DNA of 7,875 nucleotides from Candidatus Alkanophagales archaeon (GTDB lineage: Archaea; Halobacteriota; Syntropharchaeia; Alkanophagales; B39-G2). Made by a program: the position numbers and the translations under genes. Positions within the stretch are counted from its first letter, which is position 1; every line of letters starts with the position of its first letter. This document shows, piece after piece, positions 1-5,527 of the stretch. Location of the stretch: the NCBI GenBank assembly GCA_003661185.1, contig QMVQ01000068.1, forward strand, positions 1-7,875. Direction: 5' to 3'. The notes below the pieces were generated by a model. It was not told where the DNA came from. It did no database searches and saw only the letters and a list, made by a program, of their open reading frames with translations.

Positions 1-195
1 ATAACGTATAAGCAGGCGCTGATAACTCTGCTCCTCGGCAGCATGATTGTCATCACGATGATTTACGTCAAGTTCTCCTTCGCCATGTATGTCTCGCTGT
101 TCGGCAGGTTCGGCGTGAAAATCTCTGCCGCTGCTTACACCTCCAGCATGCTTGCTAAAGTTATCACCATTGTTATGGTCATGTTGCTACTCTGA
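1..195 (+). CDS. C-terminal end of an integral membrane protein (5' truncated by window)
   Basis: Frame 1 is open from the first base to TGA at 193-195, giving 64 residues with no start visible, so this is the tail of a gene that begins outside the window. The tail is strongly hydrophobic. One probable membrane segment covers about residues 6-35 (rich in L, I, V, M, F), followed by a short polar turn with Gly, Arg and Lys. A second segment covers about residues 43-64 and runs right up to the stop (ending MVMLLL). This fits a polytopic transporter or membrane enzyme, but no family motif is present and I do not recognise it. It converges on dapL with 43 bases between the two stop codons, and no clear hairpin plus T-run terminator is visible there. 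Confidence 0.6.
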   Translation: MTYKQALITLLLGSMIVITMIYVKFSFAMYVSLFGRFGVKISAAAYTSSMLAKVITIVMVMLLL

Positions 196-238
196 TGAAA
201 CAACAGCGGATAAACGCCACAAGCAAATTACGTCTAAA

Positions 239-1399
239 CTATGCATCCAAAGTCGATTTTATCCTCTCACAAGCCTCTTTTATCCTTTCAACAGTCGTCG
301 TCAGCGCGAATCTGACGTAACCGTCGCCGTGTGCCCCAAAACCAATACCGGGCGTCACGACCACCGCCGTCCGCTCAAGGAGCAGCGTTGCGAACTCTAA
401 CGACGAATAGCTCTCAGGAACCCTCGCCCAGACGTAAAATGTCGCCTTTGGCGTCTTAGCCTTTATTCCAGCATCTCTTAACCCTTTTATCAGGGCGTCC
501 CGCCGCTCTTTATACGTGCGGACGTTGCGTTCGATGACGTCCTGCGGACCTTTGAGGGCGGCGACCGCCGCGAGCTGCACCGCTTGAAACACGCCCGAAT
601 CCACGTTCGTTTTTATTTCCCTGATGCCCTTCAAAACGTCGGCGTTGCCGACGACGTAGCCTATTCTCCAACCGGTCATGTTGTAAGTTTTGGAGAGCGT
701 GTTGAACTCCACGCCCACCTCAAAGGCGCCGTCGGCTGCAAGGAAGCTCATCGCTTTGTAGTCGTCGAAGGTTATTTCCGAGTATGGATTATCGTGCATG
801 ACGATAACGCCGTAATCCTTTGCGAAGTCCACAACCTCCTTAAAGAACTCCTTGGAGGCGCCCGCCGCTGTCGGGTTGTTGGGGTAGTTCAAAAACAAAA
901 GTTTCGCTTTCTTGGCAATATCCACGTCGATTTCTGAGAGGGAGGGCTCAAACTCATTTTCTTCAGTCAGAGGCAACTCGTGGGGGACGGCGTCGGCGAG
1001 CACCGTCGCATTCTTGTATACGGGATACGCCGGGTCCGGCACTAACGCAACGTCGCCAGCATCGAGAAACGCAAACGCCGCATGTGCGATACCCTCTTTC
1101 GAGCCGATGAGCGTCAGCACTTCTGTTTCAGGGTCTAATGTCACGCCCTTCCGCCGCTTATACCACTCGGCGACTGCCTCCCTGAACGCCAGCAGCCCCT
1201 CATACGACGGATACCTGTGATTCCGCGGGTCCTTCGCCGCCTCGTATAACGCCTCAATAACGTGCGGCGGCGTTGGCAAGTCCGGGTCGCCGACGCTCAA
1301 ATCTATGATGTCAGCGCCCTCTTTTTTCTTCTGCGCCTTCTTTTCGTCAATCTCCGCAAAAAGATACGGCGGCAACGAACGCAGCCTCCTCGCATGCAT
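239..1399 (-). CDS. dapL: LL-diaminopimelate aminotransferase-like class I/II PLP aminotransferase
   Basis: About 386 residues, a full-length fold-type I aminotransferase acting in the cytoplasm. Counting from the ATG at 1399, the Schiff-base lysine is K237 in the TLSKTYNMTGWRIG block, with phosphate-contacting R245 close behind. The NYPNNPT block (171-177) and HDNPYSE block (202-208, Asp and Tyr for the PLP ring) are intact, and R363 in YVRFAL should bind the substrate carboxylate. The N-terminal part (R-L-P-PYLFAEID, then LSVGDPDLPTP) is typical of DapL. DapL converts tetrahydrodipicolinate to LL-diaminopimelate, shortening lysine synthesis. Substrate assignment within this family is uncertain, and an aspartate or broad-specificity aminotransferase is the alternative. 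A GTG at 1402 lies directly before the ATG and could also start the protein. A TATA-like box 28 bases upstream suggests a nearly leaderless mRNA. Confidence 0.85.
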   Translation of the reverse strand: MHARRLRSLPPYLFAEIDEKKAQKKKEGADIIDLSVGDPDLPTPPHVIEALYEAAKDPRNHRYPSYEGLLAFREAVAEWYKRRKGVTLDPETEVLTLIGSKEGIAHAAFAFLDAGDVALVPDPAYPVYKNATVLADAVPHELPLTEENEFEPSLSEIDVDIAKKAKLLFLNYPNNPTAAGASKEFFKEVVDFAKDYGVIVMHDNPYSEITFDDYKAMSFLAADGAFEVGVEFNTLSKTYNMTGWRIGYVVGNADVLKGIREIKTNVDSGVFQAVQLAAVAALKGPQDVIERNVRTYKERRDALIKGLRDAGIKAKTPKATFYVWARVPESYSSLEFATLLLERTAVVVTPGIGFGAHGDGYVRFALTTTVERIKEACERIKSTLDA

Positions 1400-1423
1400 C
1401 ACTGTGAAAGTCGCCGACTCTCG

Positions 1424-1431
1424 TATTTAAA
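1424..1431 (-). promoter_or_regulatory. Probable archaeal TATA box of dapL
   Basis: On the minus strand this reads TTTAAATA in an otherwise more GC-rich stretch, preceded by purines (GAAAG) that could act as a BRE. Its centre is about 25 bases from the GTG at 1402 and 28 from the ATG at 1399, the usual archaeal TATA-to-start-site distance. The transcript would therefore begin at or next to the start codon. Confidence 0.5.
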
Positions 1432-1525
1432 CTTTCGTGCTTGCCCTCGCAGGAAAGACGCTCGTAGGAACGACGATGTGGGATTTACCTCGCTGACAGG
1501 TGCTCACCAATGAACTGCATAAACC

Positions 1526-1534
1526 TTTTTATAT
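1526..1534 (+). promoter_or_regulatory. Probable archaeal TATA box of the winged-helix gene
   Basis: TTTTTATAT, preceded by AAACC, is a strong TATA-like box. Its centre (about 1531) is 29 bases before the ATG at 1560. This argues for a leaderless start at 1560 and against an upstream GTG at 1500, which would lie before the promoter. A second AT-rich tract (1541-1552) is too close to the ATG to be the TATA box. Confidence 0.55.
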
Positions 1535-1559
1535 CTTAAACTTTTTATCATCAATCTGT

Positions 1560-1895
1560 ATGAGTGCTTTGGATAAGCTCGTGGGGAATTCCACGCATTT
1601 TAAGATAATGAAGTTATATTACGAGAACATGGACCTTTCAGAGAACATCTCAGAAATATCCCGCATCATAAACAGGAGTCATATAACAGTGAAGAAAGCG
1701 ATAAACGACTTGGAGAGCATAGGGGTGTTAAGAGAGAAGCGAATAGGGCGTTCGAGGGTCGTGACGATAAACGAGGAGAGCCCTTACACAAAGGCAGTGT
1801 TTGAATTCTTCAAGAACGTGAAGGAAATCGAGGAAAAAACATTTCTTGAGTCGTTGATAAAAAGAAAGGCGTCCTTTGAAGCTTCGAATAAGTGA
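1560..1895 (+). CDS. Small winged-helix DNA-binding protein, probable transcriptional regulator
   Basis: 111 residues from the ATG at 1560, chosen because a strong TATA box sits 29 bases upstream; the frame is open back to a GTG at 1500, but that lies before the box. Residues about 12-72 form a winged helix-turn-helix. They start with a helix (HFKIMKLYYEN), then ENISEISRIINRSHITVKKAINDLESIGVLREKRIG supplies the turn and recognition helix (about 40-54). The R/V strands of residues 59-71 form the wing. A charged C-terminal helix (about 75-103, FEFFKNVKEIEEKTFLESLIKRK) may be for dimerisation. The design resembles small archaeal MarR/ArsR-like regulators, but the exact family and target are unknown. 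It faces away from dapL across a 160-base shared upstream region, so self-regulation or control of dapL is possible. Its TGA directly abuts the stop of the convergent methyltransferase gene. Confidence 0.75.
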   Translation: MSALDKLVGNSTHFKIMKLYYENMDLSENISEISRIINRSHITVKKAINDLESIGVLREKRIGRSRVVTINEESPYTKAVFEFFKNVKEIEEKTFLESLIKRKASFEASNK

Positions 1896-2702
1896 TTAGT
1901 GGCGGAGAATGTTGTATGCTGCGAGTGTGCAGAAGATGGCTTCTTCGGTCCTTACGGTGGCGGTGCCCTGTCCCGGCACGGTGTTCACGACGTGCCCGCC
2001 GAAGTCCTCATAAGTCAAGCCCTCATCTGCTAAAATTTCCTTCAAGCCCCGACTCGGCGAGCCGAAGACGAACGCAATGTCGCCTTTGAATATTTTCTTC
2101 ATTAGCTCCACATCGAAAACGCCGAGCCTTGACGTGAATATGATCTTGCATTTCCTCCCCGATTTCTTTAGGGTTTTCCCTAGACTCCCACCTCGTCGCA
2201 CGACGTAGCCCCAATAAAACGGAATCTCCTCACGCCTCGCAAGCTGCACCTCCAAAGGCTCCTTTGAAACTACTTTCACGGTCACCCGCCCACGAGCATC
2301 GCCGCCCCGCCGCAGGACGGCATACTCCTCCACCCCTATGTCCACTAACGCCTTCTTGGCGTCCTTGCTCACTACGACCCCCTCCCTAAACTCTCCAACC
2401 TCCAAGCTTGCCTTCTTTGACGCCGTGGGGTGGTGCTTTGTCCGCAGCGGCGGGATGAGTCCCACAAACCTCAGCTCCGGCTCCAAGCCAAAAAGACGCT
2501 TCCGCAAGTATTGCGGCGTTTCCGCGTATTTCAAGACCTTCTCTATGAAGCGGCTATCATCGTGCTCTCTGTCTTTGTATATCACAATTTCGTCAACGCA
2601 GAATATCGAGGCGGCTCTCGCCACCTGCCCCACTTTATATGTTTTCACCCTCTCGTCCGCCACGTCTATCGTCAGCGACGACGGTATTAAGATGCAAAGC
2701 AT
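1896..2702 (-). CDS. SPOUT-fold RNA methyltransferase, MTH1 / C9orf114 (SPOUT1) family
   Basis: 268 residues, the same size as MTH1 of Methanothermobacter, which it resembles throughout. The N-terminal block (LCILIPSSLTIDV, then K-TYKVGQVARAASIFCVDEIVIYKD) and the ETPQYLRKRLF and LIPPLRTKHHPT segments (about 61-93) are family signatures. Residues about 100-155 form the inserted small beta domain (DIGVEEYAVL). The C-terminal trefoil knot that binds S-adenosylmethionine is marked by FVFGSPSRGL (211-220) and VNTVPGQGTATVRTEEAI (239-256). The family (COG2106) is annotated as putative RNA uridine-N3 methyltransferases, probably acting on rRNA; the exact substrate in archaea is not fixed by the sequence. 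The gene is alone in its unit, with a TATA-like box 27 bases upstream and no Shine-Dalgarno site, and it ends base-to-base against the winged-helix gene. Confidence 0.9.
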   Translation of the reverse strand: MLCILIPSSLTIDVADERVKTYKVGQVARAASIFCVDEIVIYKDREHDDSRFIEKVLKYAETPQYLRKRLFGLEPELRFVGLIPPLRTKHHPTASKKASLEVGEFREGVVVSKDAKKALVDIGVEEYAVLRRGGDARGRVTVKVVSKEPLEVQLARREEIPFYWGYVVRRGGSLGKTLKKSGRKCKIIFTSRLGVFDVELMKKIFKGDIAFVFGSPSRGLKEILADEGLTYEDFGGHVVNTVPGQGTATVRTEEAIFCTLAAYNILRH

Positions 2703-2726
2703 TATTACTAAATACTCTAAGTGGGG

Positions 2727-2732
2727 AAAATA
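2727..2732 (-). promoter_or_regulatory. Possible TATA box of the SPOUT methyltransferase gene
   Basis: On the minus strand this reads TATTTT (context GGTATTTTCC). It is centred about 27 bases before the ATG at 2702, which again predicts a leaderless mRNA. The box is weaker than the others in the window. Confidence 0.4.
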
Positions 2733-2773
2733 CCTTACGGAGCTACGCCCTCCTTAGGGGTCTGTTTCATTTT

Positions 2774-2879
2774 AAACTCACCTGCGAGTTTCTTTAAACA
2801 TCTTCAAAGAAAAACAGCCCCGCGCAACCCGCTCACCTACGGGGCTCACCCCCCTCGCTCTTATATGCCTGAGCGGGGC
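2774..2879. other. Cluster of overlapping inverted repeats, possible structured RNA or regulatory element
   Basis: Four hairpins can be read directly. AAACTC (2774-2779) pairs with GAGTTT (2786-2791). TTTCTTT (2789-2795) pairs with AAAGAAA (2806-2812). AGCCCC (2816-2821) pairs with GGGGCT (2841-2846). CGCTC (2856-2860) pairs with GAGCG (2871-2875), extended by CCC/GGG across a one-base bulge. The first two share bases 2789-2791 and so exclude each other. The fourth competes with a 7-base perfect pairing of CCCGCTC (2828-2834) with GAGCGGG (2871-2877). No family is recognised. Its distance from the Nudix start (about 240 bases) speaks against a simple leader. Confidence 0.35.
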
Positions 2880-2946
2880 ATTTATCAATAATCACGGATT
2901 TTCCTTGCATCTATGTTTTTGTCTCTCCCTGAAAAAAGCAAAGTAG

Positions 2947-3069
2947 TTACATACTTTTCGGAATATGACTCATCTTACTCCTCCAAGGTTTCACGTTAAT
3001 CTCGGCATATGCATTTCCCGTTAGTCTTAACAACAATTCCGTCAACTGTATGTATGTTTCTTCTCTCAA
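2947..3069 (-). pseudogene. Possible remnant or tiny ORF of 40 codons, function unknown
   Basis: The minus-strand frame is open from 3093 to a TAA at 2947-2949. The only plausible start is TTG at 3069. The translation looks protein-like rather than random: LREETYIQLTELLLRL, then TGNAYAEINVKPW and a basic tail ending SHIPKSM. The first part faintly recalls the N-terminal region of small archaeal antitoxins. There is no ATG or GTG start, and the upstream end runs into the Nudix promoter, so it may be a decayed 3' gene fragment or pure chance. Confidence 0.18.
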
Positions 3070-3090
3070 AACAACAGCGAGGTAAAAGAT

Positions 3091-3100
3091 AAATTATATT
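3091..3100 (+). promoter_or_regulatory. Probable TATA box of the Nudix-thioredoxin-DP1 operon
   Basis: AAATTATATT is a good archaeal TATA-like box, centred near 3096. The expected transcription start (about 24-28 bases on) falls at 3120-3125, at or just after the first start codons (ATG 3119, GTG 3122). It is the only strong promoter-like sequence before the three-gene operon. Confidence 0.5.
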
Positions 3101-3118
3101 TGCCTCCAATTGAGGGTA

Positions 3119-3637
3119 ATGGTGGAGAGGCTAAGGGCGGCCCTTTCAAAGCGGGATAGAAAGACGATGGAGGATGAAAATTTTTCAAGAGCTGCGGTTT
3201 TGGTTCCTGTCTTCAAAAAGGACGAGAAGTGCCACATACTCCTCATAAAAAGGACCGAGGAGGTGCAGCACCACAAAGGCGAGGTTTCATTCCCCGGAGG
3301 CGCCTACGAAGAGGAGGATGGCGATTTGCTAACTACGGCGCTGCGGGAGTGCGAGGAAGAAATAGGATTGAAGCCCGACGACGTCAGCGTCCTCGGGGCG
3401 CTCGACGATGTAAAGACGTTAAGCTCAAGGTACATAATCACGCCTTTTGTAGCGCTGGTTCCTTACCCTTATGAGTTTAAAGCGAATGTGCGTGAGGTTG
3501 CACGGGTTTTTGCGGTGCCGCTTTCGGAGTTTCTCGATGAGAGGAATTTTAAGGGCGACAGATGGGTGTGTGACGGCGAGGAAATCTGGGGCGCCACCGC
3601 CATGATTTTAAAACAGTTACTGGAATTGCTGAGATGA
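3119..3637 (+). CDS. Nudix hydrolase, NudL / CoA pyrophosphatase-like
   Basis: 172 residues. The UPF0035-type motif that marks CoA pyrophosphatases is present: ILLIKRTEEVQHHKGEVSFP runs directly into the Nudix box at GG 60-61. The box continues as GGAYEEEDGDLLTTALREC with metal-binding R76-E77 and E80-E81 (RECEEEIG). As is usual in NudL, the mid-box acidic residue is a displaced Asp (D67). The C-terminal EIWGATAMIL (155-164) is another NudL hallmark. The likely reaction is Mn/Mg-dependent hydrolysis of CoA or related nucleoside diphosphate derivatives in the cytoplasm; the true substrate is not provable here. The start is uncertain: ATG 3119 and GTG 3122 both fit the TATA box. A later ATG at 3167 would still keep the whole Nudix fold but lose the LRAAL helix usual in the family. 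Fourteen bases separate it from the thioredoxin gene. Confidence 0.85.
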   Translation: MVERLRAALSKRDRKTMEDENFSRAAVLVPVFKKDEKCHILLIKRTEEVQHHKGEVSFPGGAYEEEDGDLLTTALRECEEEIGLKPDDVSVLGALDDVKTLSSRYIITPFVALVPYPYEFKANVREVARVFAVPLSEFLDERNFKGDRWVCDGEEIWGATAMILKQLLELLR

Positions 3638-3651
3638 TTGAGTGCTGAAAG

Positions 3652-4059
3652 ATGAGTGAGGAAGAATTAAGAAAGATAAGGATGAAGAAGCAGAAAGAGC
3701 TGGAGGCAAAAATTAGGGAGAGGATGAAGATGCAGGAGATAGACCACCCTTTGGTTATAACTGACGAGACTTTCGAAGAGGTAATCAGGAAATATCCGCT
3801 CGTCGTCGTGGATTTCTGGGCGCCGTGGTGTCCGCCGTGCAGGATGATAGCGCCGATAATAGAGGAGCTTGCGAAGAAGTATGCCGGGCGTGTTGTCTTC
3901 GGCAAGCTGAACACCGACGAAAACATGCGGACCGCCGCCTCTCTCGGGATAATGGCGGTTCCCACGCTCATGATTTATAAGGACGGCAGGCTCGTCGACC
4001 AAATCATCGGAGCGCTCCCGAAGAAGCACTTGGAAGCCCGTATTGAAAAATGGCTTTGA
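3652..4059 (+). CDS. trxA: Thioredoxin with CPPC active site and charged N-terminal extension
   Basis: 135 residues, about 25-30 longer than a minimal thioredoxin. The thioredoxin fold runs from about residue 34 to the end. It has the buried Asp (D54 in VVVDFWAPWC), the redox pair C60-PP-C63, the cis-proline at P104 (AVPTLMIYKDG) and a G in the following loop. The active site reads WCPPC rather than the classical WCGPC, which should shift the redox potential; CPPC occurs in some thioredoxin-like proteins. Residues 1-29 are a highly charged K/E/R helix (SEEELRKIRMKKQKELEAK), probably a coiled coil and not a signal peptide, so the protein is cytoplasmic. It acts as a disulfide reductase for partner proteins. 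It sits between Nudix and DP1 and overlaps DP1 by 10 bases, implying coupled translation. Confidence 0.88.
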   Translation: MSEEELRKIRMKKQKELEAKIRERMKMQEIDHPLVITDETFEEVIRKYPLVVVDFWAPWCPPCRMIAPIIEELAKKYAGRVVFGKLNTDENMRTAASLGIMAVPTLMIYKDGRLVDQIIGALPKKHLEARIEKWL

Positions 4060-5471
4060 GCAAGACGGGAAAAAAGGAAATAGTGAAGTTATTTGCGGAC
4101 ATCGGCTACCAAGTCCATCCTGAAGCAATTCCGCTGCTGAAAAAGTATGAGGGCTCTCTACAAAGGCTCGTGGAGGATGTGAAAAAGGTTTTCGGAGACT
4201 CGCTCCTCGTCATAGAAAGGGCGCATGTGGAAAAGCTTTTAGAGCGAAAAGTGCTTTTAGATTTAGAGCAGGTGGGGGGCACGGCGCCAGCGCCCCGAAT
4301 CATAAAATCCTTCAACGACAGCTCCCGACAGCCGCAACAGCCGCAAATGCAGCTCCAACAGCTATTCCTCGATAGATACAAGAGGATAAGTAAGATATTA
4401 AAGGCAAGGATAAACGCAAGACCAATAAAGCGGGTTAAGAGTGGCGATTCTGAGGTTTCTGTCATCGGGCTCGTCTCTTCCGTGGCGAAGACCCGGAAGG
4501 GCAACGTCATCGCCGAACTCGAAGACCCTACGGGCTCTATTCCTGTGATTTTCCAGAAAGACGTGAATCTCCTGCTTGATGAGGTTGTCGGCGTAACGGG
4601 ACGCTTGACCAAAGACCACAGATACCTCATTGCTGAGAGGATTGTTTATCCTGAGGTTCCACTTTATAATGAGAAAAGAGAGGAGATTGGAAACGGGTCG
4701 GAGGGGCATAAGGCGCTGTTCATCTCAGACATGCACTTTGGTAGCAAACAGTTTTTAGAAGAACAGTGGAATCGCTTCATAGACTGGTTAAAACGGCGCA
4801 CCGATATTTCTTACGTGGTCGTCGCTGGCGACGTCGTCGACGGTATCGGCATCTACCCAAGGCAGGAGGAAGAGCTTCTGATTAAAGACATCTACGAGCA
4901 GTATGAGCTCGCCGCCGCGTATCTTCGGGAAATCCGCCACGCACACATAATAATCTCGCCCGGAAACCACGACGCTGTGCGGCAGGCGGAGCCGCAGCCG
5001 CCACTTTCGGGCGAAATCGCCGAGATGTTCCCGAAGAACGTGCATTTTGTCAGCAGCCCTGCAACCTTCGAAATCGCGGGCAGACATATCGTCGTGTATC
5101 ACGGGCAGTCCTTCGACGACATCATCGGCGAAATTCCGGGGCTAAGCTACGAGGAGCCTCTAAAACTAATGATGGAGTTGCTGAGGCGGCGGCATCTCGC
5201 CCCGATATACGGGAAGAGCGTCCCAATCCTCCCACAGGGCGGTGAGGACCATGCCGTCATCGAGAGCGTGCCGGACGTGCTGCACTGCGGGCACTCGCAT
5301 ACCGTCGGCGTCGCAAGATACAGGGGCGTCCTGCTCATAAATTCAGGGACGTGGCAGGCGCAGACGAAATATCAGAAGAAAAGGAGCATAGAGCCGGTAC
5401 CGTGCCGTGCGACGCTTGTGGACTTAACCGCAATGCGGGCGAAGGTTTTGAATTTCGCAGCCGCCTCTTGA
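4050..5471 (+). CDS. polB: DNA polymerase D small subunit DP1 (3'-5' proofreading exonuclease)
   Basis: 473 residues, on the short side for DP1. DP1 pairs with the large catalytic subunit DP2 (not in this window) to form the replicative PolD of most archaea outside Crenarchaeota. The order is: N-terminal helical domain (1-75); Gln/Pro-rich linker (about 90-107, QPQQPQMQLQQL); OB fold (about 120-205, VSVIGLVSS then AELEDPTGSIPVIFQ); Mre11-like metallophosphatase (about 220-470). All expected metal and catalytic residues are visible: D227 and H229 (ISDMHFG), D261 (AGDVVDG), N306-H307 (PGNHD), H351 (YHGQS), and H415 and H417 (CGHSHT). The exonuclease should therefore be active. The ATG at 4050 lies within the end of the thioredoxin gene, with no Shine-Dalgarno site, so translation is probably coupled. 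Confidence 0.95.
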   Translation: MALSKTGKKEIVKLFADIGYQVHPEAIPLLKKYEGSLQRLVEDVKKVFGDSLLVIERAHVEKLLERKVLLDLEQVGGTAPAPRIIKSFNDSSRQPQQPQMQLQQLFLDRYKRISKILKARINARPIKRVKSGDSEVSVIGLVSSVAKTRKGNVIAELEDPTGSIPVIFQKDVNLLLDEVVGVTGRLTKDHRYLIAERIVYPEVPLYNEKREEIGNGSEGHKALFISDMHFGSKQFLEEQWNRFIDWLKRRTDISYVVVAGDVVDGIGIYPRQEEELLIKDIYEQYELAAAYLREIRHAHIIISPGNHDAVRQAEPQPPLSGEIAEMFPKNVHFVSSPATFEIAGRHIVVYHGQSFDDIIGEIPGLSYEEPLKLMMELLRRRHLAPIYGKSVPILPQGGEDHAVIESVPDVLHCGHSHTVGVARYRGVLLINSGTWQAQTKYQKKRSIEPVPCRATLVDLTAMRAKVLNFAAAS

Positions 5472-5493
5472 ATTTCAACCGCACCACTTCCAA

Positions 5494-5503
5494 AAAGCTT
5501 TAA
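5494..5503 (+). promoter_or_regulatory. Probable TATA box of the DHH nuclease-aldolase unit
   Basis: AAGCTTTAA within CAAAAAGCTTTAAGG is centred near 5500, about 28 bases before ATG 5528, in the 56-base gap after DP1. This supports a separate, leaderless transcript for the nuclease-aldolase pair, although read-through from DP1 is also possible. Confidence 0.45.
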
Positions 5504-5527
5504 GGCATGCATACTTGAGAATAACCC

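Larger units (their letters stand above)
2703..3118. other. 416-base non-coding region between divergent SPOUT and Nudix genes
   Basis: Apart from the two outward promoters (near 2730 on minus, near 3096 on plus) no convincing gene lies here. The left half (2757-2880) is dense in inverted repeats. The right half (2881-3090) is AT-richer and holds only short open frames, one of them a possible protein remnant on the minus strand. No tRNA, rRNA or CRISPR pattern was seen. Confidence 0.6.

Noticed and set aside
196..238. Shared terminator between the membrane protein gene and dapL
   Set aside because: No stem with a T-run on either strand; only a short AT-containing gap.
239..1400. Several plus-strand open frames of about 80-120 codons opposite dapL
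   Set aside because: They are shadows of the dapL coding frame with low-complexity or basic translations and no motifs.
1500..1559. Twenty-codon N-terminal extension of the winged-helix protein from a GTG at 1500
   Set aside because: The strong TATA box (1526-1534) lies inside it, and the ATG at 1560 sits at the expected leaderless distance. The extra residues look hydrophobic and AT-driven.
2913..2999. 28-codon plus-strand ORF starting ATG at 2913
   Set aside because: Very short, Ser-rich, with no upstream signal and no recognisable motif; the opposite strand is at least as open.
3004..3011. Palindrome GCATATGC as a possible operator
   Set aside because: Eight bases only, occurring once, not positioned at either promoter; expected by chance at this length.
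4320..4370. Gln/Pro-rich coding tract as a nucleotide repeat or expansion
   Set aside because: It encodes the flexible linker usually found between the N-terminal and OB domains of DP1; the codons are mixed and there is no regular tandem unit.
4106..5338. Minus-strand open frames opposite DP1
   Set aside because: Ser/Phe/Arg-rich shadow translations of a gene with complete, recognisable motifs on the plus strand.
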